Assembly: GCA_027044845.1 (NCBI GenBank)
Contig: JALUBM010000019.1
Span: 321-10,639, forward strand
Reading direction: 5' to 3'
Length of the DNA stretch: 10,319 nt
Source of the DNA: Sulfurimonas sp.
GTDB lineage: Bacteria > Campylobacterota > Campylobacteria > Campylobacterales > Sulfurimonadaceae
Positions 1-7,402 of this stretch are shown one piece after another. How positions within the stretch are numbered: the stretch's first letter is position 1; the number at the start of each line of letters is the position of its first letter. A program made the translations under genes and the position numbers. The notes under the pieces are model-generated. The model saw nothing but the letters and a program-made list of their open reading frames with translations, was not told the DNA's origin and did no database searches.

Positions 1-864
1 GTATTTATAAATTTGAGAAAAGTTTCTAAAATTTGGAATTCTCTTATTTCTGTTTGTTTTTATGTTTTTTGCAACTATCCTATTTCTTTTTTTAACAATT
101 TCAATAGTCATGTTGCGTTTTGTATAATCATTTAACGGTTCTACTTTATTTATGTTTTCAATATGCTTTTTGTGCATATATTTTTCTGTTAATACTCTAT
201 TTACAACCTGCAAGTTGTGCATATTTATCTTAACGTATTTTTTAACAATTTGTTTGATAACTTTTTTTTGTGGTTTTTGTTGCGCACATTTTATCTCTTG
301 AGGTCTTTGTAGAATTTTATAATTTCTATTTTTTGATTTTAGCTCTCTTATGTATTTTTCAAGAGTCTGTATTTTTTCGTTTTTTTCTTTGTTTGAATTT
401 ACAACATAGTTTTTAAATTTAACAAAAGTGCTTTTTGTAACAAGTGGAATAATTTTAACTTCCTTTGCTATTTCCGCAACATTCGTTACAATATTATGTC
501 TCTGTAATCTTATTGCTACCTCTTTTGCATCTGGCATTCTATCTTTTAACGAAAATAGAATACTGTCTTTTCCTTTAATTTTGCAGTATTTTACATTGTA
601 TCCAAGTTTTGTCGCAATTGCGGAATATTTGATTATTTGCACACTTGTTAAATTGTGCGCGTCCTTGTATGTTATAAAGCCATTAAGATATTCTTTTTTT
701 TCGTTTAAAACATCATTGTTTCCAAGCGTTTTATCGAATATCATCATAGCATCTTTTGCACCACTTGAATAAACGCGATTCAATCTACTGTTGTTTTCTT
801 GTGCCATTCCAGATGTGACAACTCCTGCTAATAGCAGAGACAATATTATTTTATTTTTTATCAT
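1..864 (-). CDS. Secreted protein of unknown function with basic C-terminal half (partial)
   Basis: The reading frame opens at ATG 864-862 and stays open for 288 codons to the window edge, so the C-terminus is missing. AAAAGGATT sits just upstream of the ATG and supports this start. Residues 1-21 form a clear signal peptide (basic start, hydrophobic core IILSLLLAGVV, likely cut after SGMA), so the product is probably periplasmic or outside the cell. Residues 25-150 look like a mixed alpha/beta globular region. Residues 156-182 are a short charged heptad-like helix. From about 190 on the protein is strongly basic with repeated KK and KR pairs, which could bind peptidoglycan, lipid or nucleic acid. 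I do not recognise the family. It is the last visible gene of the leftward operon, about 140 bases after its neighbour. A weak -10-like GATAAT (minus strand, 896-891) lies in that gap and could give it its own start. Confidence 0.8.
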   Translation of the reverse strand, partial: MIKNKIILSLLLAGVVTSGMAQENNSRLNRVYSSGAKDAMMIFDKTLGNNDVLNEKKEYLNGFITYKDAHNLTSVQIIKYSAIATKLGYNVKYCKIKGKDSILFSLKDRMPDAKEVAIRLQRHNIVTNVAEIAKEVKIIPLVTKSTFVKFKNYVVNSNKEKNEKIQTLEKYIRELKSKNRNYKILQRPQEIKCAQQKPQKKVIKQIVKKYVKINMHNLQVVNRVLTEKYMHKKHIENINKVEPLNDYTKRNMTIEIVKKRNRIVAKNIKTNRNKRIPNFRNFSQIYKY

Positions 865-1005
865 TTTTTTAATCCTTTTCGCTGTATCGTATTATCTTCT
901 AAAGTTTGTAAAATGCCACTTAAGCCATTAAGAAAAAAATGTATCTTTTTCTGAGTTTTTTATTTACAACTCTGAGAGAGTGCCACTTTTTAACTTATTT
1001 ATATT

Positions 1006-2052
1006 TTAATTGTTTTTTAACTTGTCTTTATACTTTTGCAATATTGCTTGTTGCTCTTGAATGTGCCCTGAAATTAATTTATAAGATTCGTTGTTTAACT
1101 GATTGTTTTCTTCCATTGATTTTGTTAATTTATTTATATTGTCTTCTACTTCACTTATTTTACCTACTGTTTCATTGCTTAGTAAACTTAATCTTTCTTC
1201 AAAACTTTCTTCCATTCTTAGAACTGTTTGAGAGATGGCATTATTAACAGCGCTAGAGACGGCATTAGTAACAACCATCTCAATTGTGGATTCAACATTT
1301 TTTGTCATTGATTCAACAGCCTTTTTTTGACCTCGCTCTATTGATGTTGAGATAAGTGTTTCCATTTCTTTTATATTTGCTTTTTGAATCACTGCTGGGT
1401 TCTCAATATCTACGACTTCAGCATTAAAAACATTTTCTCTACTTTCCTGTTCCGTAGATGTGGGGAGCGAAAATGAGTTTTTTGATGTTTTACTCACAAG
1501 TTCTGTGATTGCAATCAGTGTGTCTTTTATATTTCCATTTCCAAATAATGTTTGACCTTTTTTACTAATTACTAAATTGATTGATTTTGATAGCTGTTGC
1601 AAAATTAGTGCAATTGTTTTGTTTAATTCTTTATTTATGTTTTCCTTTTCTGTATTAAAAATTGTCTTTTTTATTACTTCCTGCAATACAAATTTGATGT
1701 CATTTATTTCGTTAAAATAAAATTGTTGAAATTCTGTTTCTTCTATGTGCAAAACATTGTCATAAACAATGACAGCTTTGTATTCCAATTGCTCATTTAA
1801 CGCTTCGAGTATTTTGTTTAAAAATACTCCTTTTGAAGATAAGGCATCTTCTTTTAACAACATCCCAACATAGTTTGAATTTTCCTTAAAAGAATGTAAA
1901 ACTGAAATAAGAAATATTATGTTGTTTTCTGGTAACATATCTACAATTATCTCATAAATAATTTTTATTTCATCTTCTTCTAATTCCCAATCTAATGATG
2001 TTGGGTTAAACAATAAATCTATTGAGTTTAAATCAATTTTTTTTTCTTCCAT
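1006..2052 (-). CDS. Hypothetical protein with long helical/coiled-coil tail
   Basis: 348 aa, starting at ATG 2052-2050 after AAAAGGATT. There is no signal peptide and no convincing membrane helix, so it is probably cytoplasmic. Residues 1-130 are acidic and look globular. Residues 130-195 are mostly helical. Residues 195-225 are a Ser/Thr/Glu-rich linker. Residues 228-345 form one long, Ala/Ser/Val/Glu-rich helix with heptad-like spacing, resembling coiled-coil signalling or structural tails such as the cytoplasmic rods of chemoreceptors, although no receptor hairpin signature is visible. The tail probably oligomerises. It follows the second pilin-like gene by 18 bases and so belongs to the same transcript. 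A soluble coiled-coil scaffold or adaptor for the neighbouring membrane proteins is a reasonable guess, but no family is recognised. Confidence 0.85.
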   Translation of the reverse strand: MEEKKIDLNSIDLLFNPTSLDWELEEDEIKIIYEIIVDMLPENNIIFLISVLHSFKENSNYVGMLLKEDALSSKGVFLNKILEALNEQLEYKAVIVYDNVLHIEETEFQQFYFNEINDIKFVLQEVIKKTIFNTEKENINKELNKTIALILQQLSKSINLVISKKGQTLFGNGNIKDTLIAITELVSKTSKNSFSLPTSTEQESRENVFNAEVVDIENPAVIQKANIKEMETLISTSIERGQKKAVESMTKNVESTIEMVVTNAVSSAVNNAISQTVLRMEESFEERLSLLSNETVGKISEVEDNINKLTKSMEENNQLNNESYKLISGHIQEQQAILQKYKDKLKNN

Positions 2053-2070
2053 GAAGTTCTTAATCCTTTT

Positions 2071-2418
2071 TTATTGAAAAGCTTTGTTAATATGTAGTAT
2101 CGTTGTTATTATTGTTTGTGCATTTCCACTTAAACCTATAAGTTTTTGAAAAATAAATACAAAAATTAATGTTGATAATACCATTGCAAAGAAAGCATAC
2201 ATACTTGCTTTGAAATGGATTAGCACGTCTTCATTTGTCGTTTTTTGTTGAGCATCATTTTTTAACTGCTTGTATGTTATTGCCCATACTACCATTGGCA
2301 GTATTAAAAGCAGGGCATATCCAAACAGCATTAGTGTAAAGTTTGTAAATCCATACATAAAGGCTACTATACTGTTTAGTGTAGTAGCCATTTCTTTGAG
2401 TGAATCACTTCCGTTCAA
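2071..2418 (-). CDS. Two-pass membrane protein, pilin-like paralogue B
   Basis: 115 aa. The start is TTG 2418-2416, chosen because AAGGATT lies five bases before it and no ATG is better placed. Two membrane helices are visible, about residues 27-48 and 72-92, joined by a hydrophilic loop (49-71). There is no cleavable signal peptide. From residue 32 to the end it parallels the upstream gene at 2429-2842: FG..LLL..P followed by YK at identical spacing, then IHxKA, LIFxFxF and a C-terminal KAF. The two are therefore tandem duplicates. The layout, two helices around a cytoplasmic loop in about 100 residues, matches VirB2/TrbC/TraA-type conjugative pilins, but that class has little sequence signature, so the assignment is inference. 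The lack of a signal peptide, unlike its partner, suggests a membrane-resident variant or minor subunit. Confidence 0.83.
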   Translation of the reverse strand: MNGSDSLKEMATTLNSIVAFMYGFTNFTLMLFGYALLLILPMVVWAITYKQLKNDAQQKTTNEDVLIHFKASMYAFFAMVLSTLIFVFIFQKLIGLSGNAQTIITTILHINKAFQ

Positions 2419-2428
2419 GCTCTAATCC

Positions 2429-2842
2429 TTACCCAAATGCTTTGTCAATTTTAAGGACTTTTTTAACAGAATCACCGAAATTATTTCCTACATGTAATGT
2501 GTTTACAAATAAAAATGTAAAAATTAATGAGCCTGATATTAGTGCTATTAGTGCTATTGAACCTGCTTTTGCATGAATCATTGTTGTGTTTGCATTTCCG
2601 CTTCTATCTTGCTCATCTTTTTCTTTAAAATGCTTATAAGCAAAATAATAACCACCAATAGGAAAGCCTAATAATAAAATCCATCCAAAAGCAAATCCAG
2701 CAAGACCAATTGCTTGTGATACTGTGGACTGTGTGTCAGTCATTAATGATGTGGCATCTTTTAACGATTGATAGTCACTTGCAAACAATGTTGCTCCTGT
2801 TAATAAAAGCACAATTGCTAATAATTTTGTTGTTTTTTTCAT
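2429..2842 (-). CDS. Signal-peptide-bearing two-pass membrane protein, pilin-like paralogue A
   Basis: 137 aa, ATG at 2842-2840 preceded by AAAAGGATT. Residues 1-21 are a typical signal peptide (MKKTTK, hydrophobic core, likely cut at LFA/S). The mature part has a short polar N-terminus (22-44), a Gly-rich membrane helix (about 45-69), a charged loop (70-93) and a second helix (about 94-115), ending in a short polar tail with KAFG. N-out, loop-in, C-out is the topology of VirB2-type type IV secretion pilins, and the length also fits. The next gene, 10 bases downstream, is a paralogue aligned over both helices. Assigning it as the pilus or channel subunit of a transfer apparatus is inference from topology and context; it could instead be another small envelope component. 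Confidence 0.85.
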   Translation of the reverse strand: MKKTTKLLAIVLLLTGATLFASDYQSLKDATSLMTDTQSTVSQAIGLAGFAFGWILLLGFPIGGYYFAYKHFKEKDEQDRSGNANTTMIHAKAGSIALIALISGSLIFTFLFVNTLHVGNNFGDSVKKVLKIDKAFG

Positions 2843-2885
2843 TTTAATCCTTTTTTTTAATTATTTTTTTTGACTTTTGCCTATG

Positions 2886-3581
2886 TTATATGTTTATTAT
2901 TTCATAAGCCCCCCTCAAAGTAGGGTTACTTGTCGTTGTTTGGATTCTTAAGATTCCATTTTTCTTCTTGATAATATCTTTTTCCACTTCTGAAAATCCT
3001 AAAATATCCATTAAATTACTGTTAAGTTTCACAACATTTATTGTATTTGATATGCTTGTTGTTCCAGCTTTCAATATAGCATTATGTACTTGCAAATTTA
3101 AAGCATTTTTTCTTGAATCTAAATTGCTTTCTTTTAACATGTATAATACTGCTATGTAATCGTTTTCTGTATTTTCTTTTTCTCTTTGAATGGCAAAAGG
3201 ACTTTTTGCTTGCTTAACAATAAAATCTGTTGGAACATTAAGACTTTTTTTAATGTCTTTTAAGATGTCACTCTCTAAGTTTTTTTCAATTATATAGTCA
3301 AAAAACAAACTCTTAATTGTTTCTGCAATGAAAGAAAATGCTGATTTACTTTCGTCACTAAACCCATATTTTTCTTGTACTTCAAGATATGCTTTTTTAA
3401 TTTTTTCTGGGTTTTCTTTGAAAAAATTAATAAAATATATATTTAAAATATACATTTCCGTCATTTTCTCTCTTGAATTCTCTGCTACCAAGCGATAAAA
3501 TAATTTTTTGTCTTTTTGTCTTTTGTCTATCCCTATACTTAATTTTACTTCTTTGATACCTAATGATTCAATTAATTCCAC
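2886..3581 (-). CDS. Hypothetical soluble protein
   Basis: 231 aa, starting at GTG 3581-3579 with AAGGAA a few bases upstream. There is no signal peptide and no membrane helix. It is rich in Lys, Glu and Ile and predicted by eye to be mostly helical from residue 38 to 165, with a more beta-like C-terminal part (170-231). No catalytic motif or known family is recognised. It lies between a single-pass membrane protein gene and the pilin-like pair, and by position may be a cytoplasmic or peripheral part of the same assembly. A run of six G on the coding strand (2914-2909) falls about ten codons before the stop, so a length change there would only alter the extreme C-terminus. Confidence 0.82.
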   Translation of the reverse strand: MELIESLGIKEVKLSIGIDKRQKDKKLFYRLVAENSREKMTEMYILNIYFINFFKENPEKIKKAYLEVQEKYGFSDESKSAFSFIAETIKSLFFDYIIEKNLESDILKDIKKSLNVPTDFIVKQAKSPFAIQREKENTENDYIAVLYMLKESNLDSRKNALNLQVHNAILKAGTTSISNTINVVKLNSNLMDILGFSEVEKDIIKKKNGILRIQTTTSNPTLRGAYEIINI

Positions 3582-3632
3582 AAGCTTTCCTTATTGATTT
3601 TTGCTTTAATTTGAGACGGTGCAAGTAATCTT

Positions 3633-3902
3633 TCACTGTTGCAAACTACCTTTTTTTTCACTTTTGTAAATATTAGATACAGTTTCAATGTGCCCCCCTT
3701 TTTTTATAAGATAGGGAACTCCATTTGAATCAAAAGACAAAGGGGTGTATCCAATGTTTAATAATTTTAGTGCGATTTTAGTGTTTCTTCGTCTTAACCA
3801 ATATTTGACCATTATGACTATCAAATAGAATGTTGCAAACAGCATTGCTCCTGTGAATATTAGTCCAAACATTGCAATGACAATTTGTTGTTCGTTTCCC
3901 AC
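3633..3902 (-). CDS. Small single-pass inner-membrane protein
   Basis: 89 aa, starting at GTG 3902-3900; AAAGGACT about nine bases upstream favours this over the internal ATG at codon 11. One strong membrane helix spans about residues 7-32 and is followed at once by a basic stretch (KYWLRRRNTK). By the positive-inside rule the C-terminal 55 residues face the cytoplasm. That tail contains GYTPLSFDSNGVPYLIKKGG, which looks like a small beta-rich domain. The tail codons include an A7G6 run (minus strand 3705-3693). No family is recognised. Membrane-anchored small proteins of this kind are common in secretion and conjugation operons. It is 15 bases after the secreted 72-aa gene and 51 bases before the next. 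Confidence 0.8.
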   Translation of the reverse strand: MGNEQQIVIAMFGLIFTGAMLFATFYLIVIMVKYWLRRRNTKIALKLLNIGYTPLSFDSNGVPYLIKKGGHIETVSNIYKSEKKGSLQQ

Positions 3903-3917
3903 TATCTAGTCCTTTTT

Positions 3918-4136
3918 TTATTTTATCTGCTCTCGTGCTTTTATTATATTAAACACACATTTTGGAATCTTCTTCTTTATTGCTACAGACGATGCAATAT
4001 CATAAAGTTTCGCCTCAGTAATATTTTTGTCCGCTTGTTCTGTTTCTTTTTCTTTATCCTTTGCAGAGTCGATTTCCCCAGAAAACGATGCAAATAAAGA
4101 ATTTAAAACAATCAGAAGAACAAAAATAATTTTCAT
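3918..4136 (-). CDS. Small secreted peptide, 72 aa
   Basis: ATG 4136-4134 follows directly on the stop codon of the gene before it (TAA then ATG with no gap), which implies translational coupling. Residues 1-16 are a signal peptide (MKIIFVLLIVLNSLFA, cut before SFSG). The mature peptide is about 56 residues: a charged, Lys/Glu/Asp-rich helix (23-40) and then a second segment with a single Cys at residue 60. With only one cysteine it cannot form an internal disulfide, but it could pair with a partner. There is no lipobox. Function unknown; it could be a small periplasmic subunit or chaperone of the operon's envelope proteins. Confidence 0.75.
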   Translation of the reverse strand: MKIIFVLLIVLNSLFASFSGEIDSAKDKEKETEQADKNITEAKLYDIASSVAIKKKIPKCVFNIIKAREQIK

Positions 4137-4511
4137 TTACTGCTCTTCTATTCTCTCAAACAATTTTGCTATAAACTTTGGAATATTCTTTATATTCTTT
4201 ATTTCATCTAAAATTCCATCTTCTAATAGTAATTCTTCATTCTCTTTGATAAAATTTATCACCTTGTCTTCTTTTAAAGATAGTTTTTCTATCACATCTT
4301 TGATGTTTATTGGATTTTCTGGCTTCATCATTAAAAGATAGTTTTTTGTAATTTCAGGGTTAACAATACTTACCTTGTAAGCCCCTATCTGCTTTTCTCT
4401 TATAATCGCTTCTAAGAGAATGAGATTTTGATGTTCTTTTTTGATTGCACTTCTTACTGTTTGTGTTTTTACCTGCGAAATATATTTTTCTGCAAATTTT
4501 GGTATTGTCAT
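4137..4511 (-). CDS. Hypothetical protein, possible N-terminal helix-turn-helix; first gene of leftward operon
   Basis: 124 aa, ATG 4511-4509 with AAGGT eight to ten bases upstream. There is no signal peptide or membrane helix. Residues 2-50 (IPKFAEKY, then QTVRSAIKK, then QIGAYKV) loosely follow the layout of excisionase/MerR-like helix-turn-helix domains: a short helix, a T.TV..AI..  recognition-like helix, and a small wing. The rest (80-124) is acidic and helical. As the first gene of the leftward operon, facing the divergent helicase gene, it would be well placed to be the local regulator or an accessory DNA-binding protein. The motif match is weak and done by eye, so only the gene itself is firm. 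Confidence 0.8.
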   Translation of the reverse strand: MTIPKFAEKYISQVKTQTVRSAIKKEHQNLILLEAIIREKQIGAYKVSIVNPEITKNYLLMMKPENPINIKDVIEKLSLKEDKVINFIKENEELLLEDGILDEIKNIKNIPKFIAKLFERIEEQ

Positions 4512-4559
4512 TTGTTACCTTGTTCTTTAAAGTATGTTCATAATGAAACTTCTTTTTAT

Positions 4560-4565
4560 TTTATA
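4560..4565 (-). promoter_or_regulatory. Possible -10 box for the leftward operon
   Basis: TATAAA on the minus strand, about 49 bases before the first gene's ATG, inside a very AT-rich divergent spacer. There is no good -35, which is usual for Campylobacter-type sigma-70 promoters. Just upstream lie two GATATAT copies (about 4573-4593, plus strand) that could be an operator. Choosing among several TATA-like words here is uncertain. Confidence 0.3.
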
Positions 4566-4676
4566 TAAATGCGATATATATTAGAATGATATATGACGAA
4601 CACTTAAAACAATATTAAAAGTTTAAATCTATAGAGGAATAGAACTCTGAAAGTGTATAAGTTTTAAATTTTTAAG

Positions 4677-4682
4677 TATAAT
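4677..4682 (+). promoter_or_regulatory. -10 box of the helicase gene
   Basis: A perfect TATAAT preceded by TTTTTAAG and a periodic AT-rich tract, the form of Campylobacterota sigma-70 promoters. Transcription would begin near 4688-4690, giving a leader of only about 13-15 bases that consists of little more than the ribosome binding site AAAAGGATT (4691-4699). Confidence 0.6.
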
Positions 4683-4702
4683 ACTTTTTTAAAAGGATTC
4701 TA

Positions 4703-7402
4703 TTGGCAAATTTTCATCCAAGTAACGAACAAAAAGATATGTTTTCATCAATGATAGAGGGGAATAATAAACGGTTTTCTTTTATCGCTCCTGCTGGATG
4801 CGGAAAGACTTCAACAGTTTTATACTTTATGGACATTCTTTCCACAGAGAACAAGTTACTTTATCTTGTGTTTAATGTTATCAATCGAAAAGATATAGAA
4901 CAAAGGCTCAGTTATTCAAATTCTCCATACAATAACCTCAACAAAGAGAATGTAGATATTTTTACTTTAAATGGATATATGAGAAAGGTTTTGTCAGAGA
5001 GAGTAAAAGATGTTATTTTCGATTATAGTAATGGAGATTTCTCGCCTTCTCATCTTGAGACTGTTCTTAAAGATATTGGGCTTTCATATTCTGCAAACAA
5101 TTCAAGCGCAAGCGTTACTGAAAGTTTTAATAATTATTCGGAAGAATTTTTGAAAGGAATTATACCTTTATCTGAGTATATGGCAAAGGATAAACTTCCT
5201 TATATTAATGACTCTGTTCTCTCGGAACTTAAAGAAACTGCAAAAGTTTTACATGGGGTGGATATTGATACAATGTCTTTTGAAGAACAACAAAAAGAAG
5301 TTAAGTCAATTTATAACCATTTTATGAAATCTATCTTTAATGAAAATGTTTTAAGTCAACATATGCCACATAGTATATATTATAGATATGTTTATGAAAA
5401 CTACAAAGATGAAAACTTGTTTCAAGGATATAATTATATTTTTATTGATGAAGCACAAGATATTGACCTTGTAATAACTTCTCTTTTAGAAAACTCTGGT
5501 GTTAAAGTTGTTAAATTTGGAGATGATTTTCAGCAGATTAATGCTTTTCGGGGTACTGTTAACTCCCTTCAAGATGATAGAGCTACCGTTAAATATTTAT
5601 CAATGTCTTATCGTCTTACACCATACCTTGCTTTACTTTCTTCTGCATATCTTAAAAATCAAGGTACTAAACTTGGTATTGATTCAAAAAAAATACCTCA
5701 AATATATGGTCGTGGAAAAACAAATAATCCACTTGGGGAACAAAAAGTTAGTGAGTACGGCATAGAAGAATATACTGACAATGTTATAAATTTTATAAGC
5801 AATATAAAAATAGAAGAAAATGAGACATACATTGAGTTAATGGAAAAAAAAGAAAATGTTGTTTCCTCTATTATTAAAGGGTGCAAGGGAAAATTTAACG
5901 ATTTAATAAAAGATTTTTCAAAAACAAAAAATTATGAAAGACTTGTAGTTTCTATTCAAGAATACACAACTTTCTTATCCACAGACCTTTTATCTGAGCC
6001 AAAAGACTATCTTGCCCTACTTTCCAAAGAAGATGAAGATAACGACAAATTAGGTGATGTTCATAATGAAATTTTTCAAATATATAAAGCCTATACAATG
6101 AAATTTTCAAAAAAAGAGAAACTTGAACTATTGCAAAATGAGAGCTATGCTTATCTCTCTAAAAATAATGCAAAAGTTATGGATTCTGCTTATAGGTTTA
6201 TTAAAGAGATACCCTTTGAACCACTTAGCGATATTCCGCTTTTTAATATTAAAATAAATAGCACTTTAGTTGCAAAGTTTGATGATATTACAAGGGGTAA
6301 TTTTTCGTCATTAAGGCAAAGAGAACAAGCTATATTTTTTCAAGGCATGGACAACCTCATCATTAAAGATGTCAATATGAGTGTTCAAGATGCCCTCAAA
6401 ATTGCAGAAAATAGTCCTCTTTCTCCTAAGATTCTTAATGCTTTAATTCAATCTTCTAGTATTATTGATAAATATGTTTCAACTAAACCCAATAATGGGA
6501 CAGGTAATTCCTTGGAGGACTATGGCATTTCGGCAGACAGCGTTAAAAATGCCATCAAAAAAGCCATACAGCAAACAAAAAGAAAAACAGGTCTTGATGA
6601 GGTAACAGCAGAAGATATAATTAGTTGTGGCTTTCTTACTAATTTAAGAGGATTTGCAAACTATGGTTCTATCATTACTGAAAAATTTACTTTAGAAGAC
6701 GTTCAAAATATCTTTAATCCTTTTGTTGAAAACTATTTTAAGTATTGTAAAATCAAAGAAGCCAATGTTTACAACCCTAATATCTCCTTGGTTTCTGAAA
6801 GAGGCGCAAGTAATGTTTGTTTTTCAACGGGGCATCAAGCAAAAGGATTGGAATTTAGTCATGTGTTTATTGGAAATGATATTTATTATATCCCAGAAGA
6901 CATGGAATGCAGTAAAGAAGATGAAATAGCAGAATTTAATCTTGCCTACGTGTGTATGACAAGAGCAAAAGAAAGCCTTACTCTTGAGTCTGGCTCATCT
7001 TTATATCCACAGTTACAAGAATCTATAAAAAGCGGTTTCAGTAGAAGCTATATTTCAAAAGGTACTATTGTTGAAGAGAAGCTGTCCGATATTCCACAGT
7101 TTGTTGCAAGGTGGCAAGATAGTGAGAGCAAGGCTATAGTAACTAAAGATATTATGTTTCTTGATGACTCAATATACCCTAACTATAAAGACATATCAGT
7201 TATTTCCAATATGGCAGGTAATGTTCAAGACCTCGCAGTTCTCAATGATTATGATTTTTCACAAGATGGTATAATGAGGTCATATTTAAAGCCAGAGAGC
7301 AATGACGATATATCACAAATTGAGAATAGTTGGAACTTGAACATAGAACAACAAAAAATATATCAAGAGGAAATTATGCTTGAAGCTGAAAGCGTTTTTT
7401 AA
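4703..7402 (+). CDS. UvrD/Rep/PcrA-like superfamily 1A DNA helicase
   Basis: 899 aa, starting at TTG 4703 four bases after AAAAGGATT. It should be a 3'-5' ATP-driven DNA helicase. All SF1A motifs are visible: Q-like motif near residues 5-11 (HPSNEQK), motif I/Walker A APAGCGKTS (29-37), motif Ib TLNGY (88-92), motif II IDEAQD (248-253), motif III FGDDFQQI (272-279), motif IV SYR (302-304), motif V STGHQAKGLEF (708-718) and motif VI NLAYVCMTRAK (746-756) with the Arg that contacts ATP. No key residue is missing. About 400 residues separate motifs IV and V, more than in UvrD or Rep, so the 2B-like region carries extra charged helical sequence. A 140-residue C-terminal tail after motif VI is not recognised. 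No nuclease motif was seen. Its 3' end overlaps the transglycosylase gene. Roles in plasmid replication, conjugative DNA processing or recombination are all possible. Confidence 0.93.
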   Translation: MANFHPSNEQKDMFSSMIEGNNKRFSFIAPAGCGKTSTVLYFMDILSTENKLLYLVFNVINRKDIEQRLSYSNSPYNNLNKENVDIFTLNGYMRKVLSERVKDVIFDYSNGDFSPSHLETVLKDIGLSYSANNSSASVTESFNNYSEEFLKGIIPLSEYMAKDKLPYINDSVLSELKETAKVLHGVDIDTMSFEEQQKEVKSIYNHFMKSIFNENVLSQHMPHSIYYRYVYENYKDENLFQGYNYIFIDEAQDIDLVITSLLENSGVKVVKFGDDFQQINAFRGTVNSLQDDRATVKYLSMSYRLTPYLALLSSAYLKNQGTKLGIDSKKIPQIYGRGKTNNPLGEQKVSEYGIEEYTDNVINFISNIKIEENETYIELMEKKENVVSSIIKGCKGKFNDLIKDFSKTKNYERLVVSIQEYTTFLSTDLLSEPKDYLALLSKEDEDNDKLGDVHNEIFQIYKAYTMKFSKKEKLELLQNESYAYLSKNNAKVMDSAYRFIKEIPFEPLSDIPLFNIKINSTLVAKFDDITRGNFSSLRQREQAIFFQGMDNLIIKDVNMSVQDALKIAENSPLSPKILNALIQSSSIIDKYVSTKPNNGTGNSLEDYGISADSVKNAIKKAIQQTKRKTGLDEVTAEDIISCGFLTNLRGFANYGSIITEKFTLEDVQNIFNPFVENYFKYCKIKEANVYNPNISLVSERGASNVCFSTGHQAKGLEFSHVFIGNDIYYIPEDMECSKEDEIAEFNLAYVCMTRAKESLTLESGSSLYPQLQESIKSGFSRSYISKGTIVEEKLSDIPQFVARWQDSESKAIVTKDIMFLDDSIYPNYKDISVISNMAGNVQDLAVLNDYDFSQDGIMRSYLKPESNDDISQIENSWNLNIEQQKIYQEEIMLEAESVF

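Noticed and set aside
971..983. Hairpin ACTCTGAGAGAGT after the 1006-2052 gene as a terminator
   Set aside because: The stem is five base pairs with a three-base loop, and no U tract follows it on the minus strand.
914..988. Direct repeats TGCCACTT at 914-921 and 981-988, giving TGGCA words on the minus strand like a sigma-54 -24 element
   Set aside because: Neither copy has GC at the required 10-base spacing downstream, so the sigma-54 pattern fails. The repeat is short.
428..1247. Open frames on the plus strand at 428-772 and 939-1247
   Set aside because: They lie opposite better-supported minus-strand genes, encode low-complexity Leu/Phe/Ser-rich products and lack ribosome binding sites. 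They are antisense shadows.
4573..4593. GATATAT repeats in the divergent spacer as an iteron-type origin or CRISPR-like array
   Set aside because: There are only two 7-base copies in an extremely AT-rich spacer; no longer repeat unit or regular spacing was found.
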